A DNA stretch of 20,682 nucleotides from DATCDE01 sp038252405. GTDB taxonomy: Bacteria; Actinomycetota; Actinomycetes; Prado026. The DNA lies in the NCBI GenBank assembly GCA_038252405.1, contig JBBSAJ010000041.1, positions 1 through 20,682 of the forward strand, in the 5' to 3' direction. The notes under the pieces are model-generated. The model searched no databases. It saw only the letters and a program-made list of their open reading frames with translations, and was not told where the DNA came from. A program made the translations under genes and the position numbers. Positions 14,808 to 20,682 of this stretch are shown one piece after another; positions within the stretch are counted from its first letter, which is position 1; the number at the start of each line of letters is the position of its first letter.

Positions 14808-15385
14808 CGGGGGCGGGAACCGTCGAGGTCCCGCCCGAAGACCGAGAGCAGCACCATGGCGATCGCCCCGCAGACCACCGCGGCGTCGGCCAGGTTGAAG
14901 ACCGGGTAGTGCGGCAGCTGGATCCAGTCGACGACGTGCCCGCGGCCCAGCCCGGGGGAACGGAACAGCCGGTCCGAGAGGTTGCCCAGTGCCCCGCCGA
15001 GCAGGGCGCCCATGGCCACCGCCCAGGCCCAGGACCCGAGCCGGCGGGACGTGCGCAGGATCACCACGACCACCACGACGGCCACCGCCGTGAAGATCCA
15101 GGTGGCGCCGGTCCCGATGCTGAAGGCGGCCCCCGAGTTGCGGGTGTAGGTCACCTGCAGCAGCGACCCGACGACCCGGATCGGATCCCGGCCGGGCATG
15201 GTGGCCACGACCCAGATCTTGGCCAGCTGGTCCACGACGACCACGAACGCGGCCACCGCGAGCAGCAGCCCGATCAGCCCCCACCGGGTGGCCGGCCGGG
15301 CCGGAGTCGACCCGTCGCCCGAGGCTCCGTCGACGGCTGGATGCGTGTCGGCGCCGCTCAGCGACGCTCCTCCCTCTGTTTGCAT
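14804..15385 (-). CDS. lspA: Lipoprotein signal peptidase (signal peptidase II)
   Basis: An inner-membrane aspartic protease that cleaves the signal peptide of diacylglyceryl-modified prolipoproteins. With the ATG at 15385 it has 193 residues. Residues 1-33 are a polar, probably cytoplasmic extension; four membrane spans follow (about 36-58, 84-110, 117-135, 160-185). Catalytic aspartates are D138 (NLSDR) and D167 (FNLAD), and VVVVDQLAKIWV carries the conserved first motif. The ATG has no Shine-Dalgarno and lies within the upstream gene. A CTG at 15361, overlapping that gene's stop as CTGA and preceded 7 nt earlier by GGAGG, is a serious alternative start giving 185 residues. Confidence 0.96.
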   Translation of the reverse strand: MQTEGGASLSGADTHPAVDGASGDGSTPARPATRWGLIGLLLAVAAFVVVVDQLAKIWVVATMPGRDPIRVVGSLLQVTYTRNSGAAFSIGTGATWIFTAVAVVVVVVILRTSRRLGSWAWAVAMGALLGGALGNLSDRLFRSPGLGRGHVVDWIQLPHYPVFNLADAAVVCGAIAMVLLSVFGRDLDGSRPR

Positions 15386-16176
15386 GACATGCATAGGGTC
15401 GCACGCGGAAAGACCTGCAGGCGCGCTTTGCCGATCGGACCGCCGCAGGACTCGCACACCCCGTAGCTGCCGTCGTTGATCCGCTTGATCGCCCGCTGAG
15501 CCTGCAGCAGCATGTCGCGGCTGTTGTTGGCCAGGGACATCTCGTGCTCGCGCTCGAAGGTCTTGGTGCCCGCGTCGGCCTGGTCGTCGCCGGCGCCGTC
15601 GCCCGAGTCACGCAGCAGGTCGGCCAGCCCCTCCTCGGCCTCGGCGATCTCGCCGGACAGCCGGACGACCTCGGCATCGAGCTCGGCCCGGACCGCCGCG
15701 AGCTCGGCCTTGGTCCACGGCGTCTCGTCGGCCCGAACGGCCGGACGCCGCGGTGCGGCGGTCGCGGCCGGCTTGACCGCAGCCGCCTTGGCCGCGGCTG
15801 CCTTCTTGGCCGGCGGGGCCGCCTTCTTCGCGACCGGGGCTGCCTTCTTGGCCGGGGCTGCCTTCTTGGCGACCGGGGCTGCCGCCTTCTTGGCCGGGGC
15901 GGTCTTCTTCGCGGCCGGGGCTGCCGCCTTCTTGGCCGGGGCGGTCTTCTTCGCGGCCGGGGCTGCCTTCTTCGCCGCCGGGGCTGCCGCCTTCTTGGCC
16001 GGGGCGGTCTTCTTCGCCGCCGGGGCGGTCTTCTTCGCCGCCGGGGCGGTCTTCTTCGCCGCCGGGGCGGTCTTCTTCGCGGCCGGGGCCGCCGGGGCGG
16101 TCTTGGACGCGGCCCGGACGGCACCGGTCACGGCCCGCCGGACGCGGGCCCCCACGCTCGAGCCAGGCTGGGCCAT
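15358..16176 (-). CDS. TraR/DksA-type zinc-finger protein with a histone-H1-like Lys/Ala/Pro tail
   Basis: A 272-residue fusion-like protein. Residues 1-24 are a basic start; about 25-140 are Ala/Lys/Pro repeats of AAKKTAP and AKKAAAP type; about 155-235 form a predicted helical hairpin (AVRAELDAEVVRLSGEIAEAEE and the returning NSRDMLLQAQRAIKRI); and 241-265 form a four-cysteine zinc finger (C241, C244, C262, C265: CESCGGPIG ... LCMSC). The C-terminal half fits the DksA/TraR family, which enters the RNA polymerase secondary channel. The hairpin tip reads GDDQADAG, only partly like the DxxDxA tip of DksA. The basic tail, like those of histone H1 and mycobacterial HupB, should bind nucleic acid. 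GGGGGGA precedes the ATG. It leads the lspA-rluD-GNAT group. Confidence 0.9.
   Translation of the reverse strand: MAQPGSSVGARVRRAVTGAVRAASKTAPAAPAAKKTAPAAKKTAPAAKKTAPAAKKTAPAKKAAAPAAKKAAPAAKKTAPAKKAAAPAAKKTAPAKKAAAPVAKKAAPAKKAAPVAKKAAPPAKKAAAAKAAAVKPAATAAPRRPAVRADETPWTKAELAAVRAELDAEVVRLSGEIAEAEEGLADLLRDSGDGAGDDQADAGTKTFEREHEMSLANNSRDMLLQAQRAIKRINDGSYGVCESCGGPIGKARLQVFPRATLCMSCKQREERR
15757..16104 (-). repeat. Coding repeat array for the Lys/Ala/Pro tail
   Basis: Degenerate repeats encode AAKKTAP, AKKAAAP and VAKKAAP units. The best-preserved part is 16001-16084, four 21-bp units (plus strand GGGGCGGTCTTCTTCGCCGCC, the last with one transposed GC), each encoding seven residues. Larger units of about 42 bp are duplicated near 15880-16000. 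Slippage or recombination should make the copy number variable between strains. Confidence 0.85.
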
Positions 16177-16199
16177 CGGGTGATCCCCCCGGTCAGGTT

Positions 16200-16215
16200 A
16201 GCGATCTTGATCGCT
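16200..16215. promoter_or_regulatory. Inverted repeat in the leader of the DksA-like gene
   Basis: AGCGATC-TT-GATCGCT has 7-bp perfect arms and a 2-nt centre. It lies just downstream of the predicted transcription start of the DksA-like gene and 24 bp before its ATG. It could be a repressor operator, or in RNA a hairpin with a CAAG loop. Confidence 0.5.
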
Positions 16216-16228
16216 GACAGTGACCGGG

Positions 16229-16257
16229 AGGATAGATCCCTGACCCTCCGTAAGCAA
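16229..16257 (-). promoter_or_regulatory. Predicted promoter of the dksA-like/lspA/rluD/GNAT group
   Basis: On the minus strand TTGCTT (16252-16257) and TATCCT (16229-16234) stand 17 bp apart, a good primary-sigma-type match in an otherwise GC-rich genome. Transcription would start near 16222, giving a leader of about 46 nt. Confidence 0.55.
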
Positions 16258-16272
16258 CGTCCCACGCCGTAT

Positions 16273-16551
16273 TCACCCTATGCGCAGAGCGAACAGCCTC
16301 TCCTCGCCGTCCGGGCCGAGGTCGGGGAGCTCGACCACCTTGTCCCGGCTGGTGGCCCCGGTGACCAGCCGGACGTCGCCGCGGCGCAGCCCCAACGCCC
16401 GGGCCAGCGCGCGCAGGGCCGCCTCGGTCGCCGCGCCGTCCACCGCCTTGGCGGTCACGGCGACGACGAGCGGCGCGTCCGGGCCGTCGCCGTAGCTGCC
16501 GCCCACGGCGGTCCGGGAGGCACCGGGCCGGACCCGGATGGCGAGTCGCAT
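16273..16551 (-). CDS. DUF167 (YggU-type) family protein
   Basis: A 92-residue protein beginning MRLAIRVRPGASRTAVGG, followed by VVAVTAKAVDGAATEAALRALARALGLRRGDVRLVTGATSRDKVVEL; these are the family's conserved strands and the closing GxxSRxK motif. The family is widespread and small, and its function is not established. The ATG at 16551 is preferred, but a TTG two codons earlier (16557) is possible and no Shine-Dalgarno decides it. The gene diverges from ileS. The 46 bp between its start and the putative ileS transcription start hold the ileS promoter. Confidence 0.92.
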   Translation of the reverse strand: MRLAIRVRPGASRTAVGGSYGDGPDAPLVVAVTAKAVDGAATEAALRALARALGLRRGDVRLVTGATSRDKVVELPDLGPDGEERLFALRIG

Positions 16552-16562
16552 GGCCAACCATT

Positions 16563-16591
16563 CTGGACGCCGACCGCAGGGGCCGTACGAT
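16563..16591 (+). promoter_or_regulatory. Possible ileS promoter
   Basis: CTGGAC (16563-16568) and TACGAT (16586-16591) are separated by 17 bp. Transcription would start near 16598, just before the T-box leader. The -10 is good for an actinobacterium; the -35 is weak. Confidence 0.45.
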
Positions 16592-16597
16592 GGCCCT

Positions 16598-16864
16598 GCC
16601 TGAACGGCGCAGATGGGGACGAGTAGTCCTGACCGCGAGCCAGGAGCGACCCGGGGACGGTGTGAGCCCGGGGGCCAGCACAGGGCGAAGATCACCCCGG
16701 AGCTGCCGGAAGAAACGGTGACCGCACCTGCGGGCGCCGGAGTAGACCCGGCCGGGCGGCTGACGAGCGGGCGCGGCGCACCTGGCCGGGTCAAGGAGGG
16801 TGGTACCGCGGGGCCCGGGCGACCGGCGTCTCGTCCCTTCACCGACGGACCGCCGACGTAAGGA
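16598..16864 (+). promoter_or_regulatory. T-box leader (tRNA-Ile sensor) of ileS, probably translational
   Basis: The T-box core AAGGAGGGTGGTACCGCG is at 16793-16810; its TGGT (16801-16804) is complementary to the ACCA end of an uncharged tRNA with discriminator A. A perfect 9-bp stem, GACCCGGCC (16745-16753) with GGCCGGGTC (16784-16792), stands directly before it, as stem III should. GACGAGTAG near 16619 and GGACGGTGTGAGCCCGG near 16655 are typical of the compact actinobacterial stem I. ATC at 16691-16693, in GAAGATCACC, is the likely Ile specifier. GTCCCTT (16833-16839) can pair with the T-box 5' side or with AAGGAC at the ribosome binding site (16860-16865), which gives mutually exclusive open and closed states. 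No run of T follows, so control at translation initiation is more likely than termination. Confidence 0.92.
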
Positions 16865-16872
16865 CCGCCCGC

Positions 16873-19800
16873 ATGTACCGCCCGGTGCCCACCCAGGTCG
16901 ACCTGCCCGCCATGGAGCACGACGTGCTCGCCCTCTGGGCCGAGCATGACACGTTCGCGCGCAGTGTCGAGCAGACCAGGGACGGCGAGCCCTGGGTCTT
17001 CTACGAGGGGCCGCCGACCGCGAACGGCATGCCCGGCACCCACCACGTGGAGGCCCGCGTCTTCAAGGACGTGTTCCCCCGCTACCAGACGATGCGCGGC
17101 CGGCACGTGCCACGCCGGGCCGGCTGGGACTGCCACGGGCTCCCCGTCGAGCTCGCCGTCGAGAAGGAGCTCGGGTTCTCCGGCAAGGGCCAGATCGAGG
17201 CCTACGGGGTGGCCGAGTTCAACGCGCGCTGCCGCGAGTCGGTGCTGCGGCACGTCGACGCGTTCGAGGCGATGACCGAGCGGATGGGCTTCTGGGTCGA
17301 CACCAGCCGGGCCTACCGCACCATGGATCCGGCCTACATCGAGTCGGTCTGGTGGTCGCTCAAGCGGATCTTCGACCAGGGCCTGCTCGAGGAGGACTAC
17401 CGGGTGGCCCCGTACTGCCCGCGCTGCGGCACCACGCTGTCCGACCACGAGCTGGGCCAGCCGGGGGCCTACGAGACCGTCGTCGACCCGTCGGTGTACG
17501 TGCGGTTCCCGGTCACCAGCGGGCCACTGACCGAGCTGGGGGCAGCCCTGCTGGTCTGGACGACGACCCCGTGGACGCTGGTGTCCAACACCGCGGTCGC
17601 TGTCCACCCGGACGTCACCTACGTGGCCGCGCGCACCGCCGACGGCGAGGTGCTCGTCGTGGCCGAGCCCCTGCTGGCTGCGACCCTGGGCGACGGCGTC
17701 GAGGTGCTGGCCACCTACCGCGGCGCCGACCTCGAGCACACGACGTACACGGCCCCGTTCGACCTGGTACCGGTGACCGGGGCGCACTACGTGGTGCTCG
17801 CCGACTACGTGACCACCGACGACGGCTCCGGCCTGGTGCACCAGGCACCCGCGTTCGGCGCCGAGGACCTCGCCGTGGCCCGCACCTACGGGCTGCCCGT
17901 GGTCAACCCGATCGGCACGGACGGCCACTTCACCGACGACGTCCCGCTGGTGGGCGGGATGTTCTTCAAGAAGGCCGACACCGCCCTGGTGGCCGACCTG
18001 CAGGCCCGCGGGCTGCTGTTCCGGCACCTGCCGTACGAGCACTCCTACCCGCACTGCTGGCGCTGCCACACGCCGCTGATCTACTACGCGCTGCCGTCCT
18101 GGTACATCCGCACGACCGCGCGCAAGGACGAGCTGCTGCGGGAGAACGAGGCCACGGCCTGGTTCCCGAACACGATCAAGTGGGGCCGCTACGGCGACTG
18201 GCTGCACAACAACGTGGACTGGGCGCTGTCCCGCAACCGCTACTGGGGGACACCGCTGCCGATCTGGCGCTGCACCGCCGACCCGGCGCATCTGACCTGC
18301 GTGGGGTCGCTCGCCGAGCTGGGCGAGCACGCCGGGACGGACCTGAGCGGGCTGGACCCGCACCGGCCGTACGTGGACGACGTGACCTTCGGCTGCCCCC
18401 GCTGCGGCGCCGAGGCCCGCCGGGTGCCCGAGGTCATCGACGGGTGGTACGACTCCGGGTCGATGCCGTTCGCCCAGTGGGGCTACCCGTACCAGGGCGT
18501 CGAGGAGTTCGAGGCCACCTATCCCGCGGACTTCATCTGCGAGGCGATCGACCAGACCCGGGGCTGGTTCTACACGCTCATGGCGGTCGGCACGCTGGTG
18601 TTCGACCGCTCCTCGTACCGCAACGTGCTGTGTCTGGGCCTCCTCCTGGACGAGCAGGGCCGCAAGATGTCCAAGCACCTGGGCAACGTGCTCGAGCCGA
18701 TCCCGCTCATGGACGAGCACGGCGCCGACGCCGTCCGCTGGTTCATGCTGGCGGCCGGGTCGCCGTGGCAGGCCCGTCGGGTCGGGCACACCTCGATCCA
18801 GGAGGTGGTCCGCAAGGTCCTGCTCACCTACTGGAACACCGTGGCGTTCCAGTCGCTGTACGCGCGCACGGCCGGCTGGACGCCGCAGGCCGCGCCGCCG
18901 CCCCCGGTGGCCGAGCGTCCCGTGCTGGACCGGTGGGCGCTGTCCGAGGCGCACCGGCTGGTCCGCGACGTCGGGGCGGCCCTGGACGAGTTCGACACAC
19001 AGGCGGCCGGGCGGCTGCTGGCCACGTTCGTCGACGACCTGTCCAACTGGTACGTCCGCAGGTCCCGCCGCCGGTTCTGGCAGGGCGACCCCGCCGCACT
19101 GGGCACCCTGCACGAGTGCCTGCGGCTGCTGACCCTCGCGATGGCGCCGTTCACGCCGTTCATCACCGAGCGGGTCTGGCAGGACGTCGTCCGCCCGGTC
19201 GAGCCGGACGCCGCCGAGTCGGTGCACCTGGCCTCGTGGCCGCAGCCACCGGCGGCCGCGGTGGACGACGAGCTGGCCGCGCAGGTCGCCACGGTGCGCC
19301 GGCTGGTCGAGCTGGGCCGGGCCGCCCGGGCCACCTCAGGGGTCCGCACCCGGCAGCCGCTGTCCCGGGCGCTGGTCTCGGCCCCAGGATGGGGGTCGCT
19401 GCCGGACGAGCTGCGCGCCCAGGTCAGCGAGGAGCTCAACGTCATCACTGTCGGCACGCTCGGCGAGCAGGCCGGGGAGCTCGTCGACGTCCATGCCAAG
19501 GCGAACTTCCGGGCCCTGGGCAAGCGGTTCGGCAAGGACACGCCCCGGGTCGCAGCCGCCGTCACCGCGGCGGACGCGGTCGAGCTGGCCGCCCAGCTGC
19601 GCGCCACCGGCTCGGCCACCGTGCTGCTGGACGGCGAGCCGGTCACCCTGGACGGCGAGGAGGTCGTGGTCACCGAGACGCCGCGGGAGGGCTGGGCGGT
19701 TGCCGCGGACTCAGGGGAGACGCTCGCGCTCGACCTCGCGGTGACCCCGCCGCTGCGTCGGGCCGGGCTGGCCAGGGAGGCCGTCCGGCTGGTCCAGGAG

Positions 19801-20025
19801 GCCCGCAAGGCCGCCGGGCTGGACGTCTCCGACCGGATCGAGCTGTGGTGGACGGCGGACGGCGAGCTGGCCGGCGCGCTGCGCGAGCACGCCGCGCTGG
19901 TCGCCGAGGAGGTGCTGGCCAGCGGCTACCACGAGGGGATCCCGCAGGACGCTAAGACGCACGACCGGGCGCACTCTGACGCGGAACTGGGGCTGAATTT
20001 CTGGCTGAGCCGGGTTCGGGGCTAA
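16873..20025 (+). CDS. ileS: Isoleucyl-tRNA synthetase, IleRS2-like, with altered HIGH motif
   Basis: It charges tRNA-Ile and edits valine mischarging. The 1050-residue length fits the large, eukaryote-like class. In order: the Rossmann catalytic core with GPPTANGMP then GTHH at 55-58, where HxGH is usual; GWDCHGLPVE near 86; the CP1 editing domain (about 190-400) with VWTTTPWTLVSN and GSGLVHQAPAFGAED; zinc-ligand-like Cys pairs (CPRCG near 179, CWRCH near 396, CPRCG near 512); DGWYDSGSMP near 525; KMSKH at 598-602; then the anticodon-binding domain and a long C-terminal domain. AAGGA 8 nt before the ATG is the ribosome binding site and can be masked by the T-box leader. KMSKH and the editing motifs are intact, so the enzyme is probably active. 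Confidence 0.98.
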   Translation: MYRPVPTQVDLPAMEHDVLALWAEHDTFARSVEQTRDGEPWVFYEGPPTANGMPGTHHVEARVFKDVFPRYQTMRGRHVPRRAGWDCHGLPVELAVEKELGFSGKGQIEAYGVAEFNARCRESVLRHVDAFEAMTERMGFWVDTSRAYRTMDPAYIESVWWSLKRIFDQGLLEEDYRVAPYCPRCGTTLSDHELGQPGAYETVVDPSVYVRFPVTSGPLTELGAALLVWTTTPWTLVSNTAVAVHPDVTYVAARTADGEVLVVAEPLLAATLGDGVEVLATYRGADLEHTTYTAPFDLVPVTGAHYVVLADYVTTDDGSGLVHQAPAFGAEDLAVARTYGLPVVNPIGTDGHFTDDVPLVGGMFFKKADTALVADLQARGLLFRHLPYEHSYPHCWRCHTPLIYYALPSWYIRTTARKDELLRENEATAWFPNTIKWGRYGDWLHNNVDWALSRNRYWGTPLPIWRCTADPAHLTCVGSLAELGEHAGTDLSGLDPHRPYVDDVTFGCPRCGAEARRVPEVIDGWYDSGSMPFAQWGYPYQGVEEFEATYPADFICEAIDQTRGWFYTLMAVGTLVFDRSSYRNVLCLGLLLDEQGRKMSKHLGNVLEPIPLMDEHGADAVRWFMLAAGSPWQARRVGHTSIQEVVRKVLLTYWNTVAFQSLYARTAGWTPQAAPPPPVAERPVLDRWALSEAHRLVRDVGAALDEFDTQAAGRLLATFVDDLSNWYVRRSRRRFWQGDPAALGTLHECLRLLTLAMAPFTPFITERVWQDVVRPVEPDAAESVHLASWPQPPAAAVDDELAAQVATVRRLVELGRAARATSGVRTRQPLSRALVSAPGWGSLPDELRAQVSEELNVITVGTLGEQAGELVDVHAKANFRALGKRFGKDTPRVAAAVTAADAVELAAQLRATGSATVLLDGEPVTLDGEEVVVTETPREGWAVAADSGETLALDLAVTPPLRRAGLAREAVRLVQEARKAAGLDVSDRIELWWTADGELAGALREHAALVAEEVLASGYHEGIPQDAKTHDRAHSDAELGLNFWLSRVRG

Positions 20026-20117
20026 AGGGGGGGTATCCGAGGGTCCGATAGAGAGTCAGGCGCTGAGCCCGCCGGACGCCCCCGACGGTCCAGCCCCCTC
20101 ACCTACCGGAGGTCGAC

Positions 20118-20585
20118 GTGACGCTCCACCCCGTCCCGCTCGGCGGACCCTCACTCGCCGGGATCAAGCTCAAGCCGCACGCGATCGCGACGCCGGCGCT
20201 GTCCAGCCACCTGCGCCCCGCGCTGGTGCTGGCCGAGCGGGAGAGCCGTCGCCTCATGGAGGCCAGCCGCCAGCAGGACGTCAGCGTCGGCGGCCGGTTC
20301 AGCACCAGCCCCGCCTGCATCCAGGTCTGGGACAAGCCCTGGGACGGCGACGACAACCCGGGCACCGCGCTGCACCTCGGGTCGGTCGACTGGAACTACG
20401 ACACCCCGGTGCGCCACTACGTCACGATCTACCGGGCCATGGTCACCGCGGCCGGCGTGGCCCAGGGCCACACCACGCTGTCGGTCCTGCAGGCGGTCAT
20501 GGCGCTGTCCGGCATCGACGTCGACGGCACCCGGATCACCGACCCGGCGCCGCCCATCCGCGACCCGTTTCAGCGTCTGGGCTGA
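20118..20585 (+). CDS. Conserved-looking protein of unknown function, 155 residues
   Basis: I do not recognise this family. The GTG at 20118 has GGAGG 5 nt upstream, and codon usage (strong third-position G/C) matches the neighbours, so it is very likely a real gene. The protein is soluble, with no signal peptide or membrane span. It has an Arg/Glu-rich helix near 37-50 (LVLAERESRRLMEASRQ) and an aromatic, acidic centre near 70-105 (VWDKPWDGDD, VDWNYDTPVRHYVTIYRAMVT) that may form beta strands. A Leu/Ala helix follows (LSVLQAVMALSG, near 121), then a Pro-rich end. It lies 92 bp after ileS, a gap with no clear promoter or terminator. Confidence 0.85.
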   Translation: MTLHPVPLGGPSLAGIKLKPHAIATPALSSHLRPALVLAERESRRLMEASRQQDVSVGGRFSTSPACIQVWDKPWDGDDNPGTALHLGSVDWNYDTPVRHYVTIYRAMVTAAGVAQGHTTLSVLQAVMALSGIDVDGTRITDPAPPIRDPFQRLG

Positions 20586-20612
20586 GCGGCGCGCCCCCTC
20601 GAACCCCTTCGG

Positions 20613-20656
20613 CCGGGGGGGGCGGGGGCCCGCAGGCACCGGCCCCGCCCCCCCCG
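20613..20656 (+). terminator. GC-only hairpin after the 155-residue gene
   Basis: The run starting CCGGGGGGGGC at 20613-20630 is nearly complementary to GGCCCCGCCCCCCCCG at 20641-20656 (one extra G; loop of about 10 nt). It sits 27 bp after the stop and could be a terminator. It is followed by 13 consecutive G at 20660-20672. Base calls here may be unreliable. Confidence 0.35.
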
Positions 20657-20682
20657 CCCGGGGGGGGGGGGGAGGGGGAGTC

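Noticed and set aside
15760..16100. Regularly spaced repeats that could look like a CRISPR array
   Set aside because: The repeats are contiguous 21-bp coding units in frame for AAKKTAP, with no unique spacers and no cas genes.
16613..16861. An 82-codon open frame inside the ileS leader
   Set aside because: The stretch is fully explained by the T-box RNA structure. There is no Shine-Dalgarno and the product is low-complexity.
16273..19227. A 984-codon minus-strand frame running from the DUF167 gene back through ileS
   Set aside because: Only the last 92 codons (DUF167) are conserved protein. The rest is antisense to the T-box leader and ileS.

Overview
This is a high-GC actinobacterial chromosome segment. 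The evidence is very strong G/C at third codon positions, frequent GTG starts, PriA in place of HisA, a DUF2567 protein, a DUF222/HNH (13E12-type) protein and an actinobacterial ileS T-box leader. The gene set (ileS, lspA, rluD, dnaE1, then hisD-C-B-H-A-F) resembles the ileS-to-his stretch of mycobacteria and other actinobacteria. I cannot place it below phylum with confidence.

Layout, left to right. Positions 1-111 hold the 3' end of an unidentified gene, and 140-1435 a DUF222/HNH nuclease-like gene; both are on the plus strand. The minus-strand histidine operon fills 1532-7018 in the order hisD, hisC, hisB, hisH, a small two-helix membrane protein gene, priA, hisF. Several of its junctions are stop/start overlaps. 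Divergent from hisD, on the plus strand, are a Lon-substrate-binding-domain protein and a YbaK-type deacylase. They end head-on, with a 41-bp overlap, against a minus-strand DUF2567 membrane protein. The rest of the minus strand up to 16551 carries dnaE1, an aldo/keto reductase, a translationally coupled group (TraR/DksA-like, lspA, rluD-like, GNAT) and a DUF167 gene. On the plus strand, 16598-20025 is a T-box leader plus ileS, followed by a 155-codon gene of unknown function. The window ends in a GC-only hairpin and a long G run.

How the genes work together. HisD, HisC, HisB, HisH, PriA and HisF cover most of histidine biosynthesis: PriA isomerises ProFAR, HisH/HisF close the imidazole ring, and HisB, HisC and HisD finish the pathway. 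hisG, hisE, hisI and a histidinol-phosphatase are not in the window. IleRS synthesis should be adjusted to tRNA-Ile charging by the T-box, most likely at translation initiation.

The points most worth a second look are: (i) the IleRS has GTHH where class I synthetases carry HIGH, an altered motif linked to extreme mupirocin resistance in IleRS2 enzymes; (ii) the DksA-like protein carries a long histone-H1-like Lys/Ala/Pro tail; (iii) several genes have a TANNNT hexamer 6-8 nt before the start codon, the layout of leaderless transcripts; (iv) lspA may start at a CTG codon; and (v) there are unexplained palindromes after the HNH gene and in the dksA-like leader. No mobile element, CRISPR array, tRNA or rRNA is visible, and most of the window is conserved core genome.
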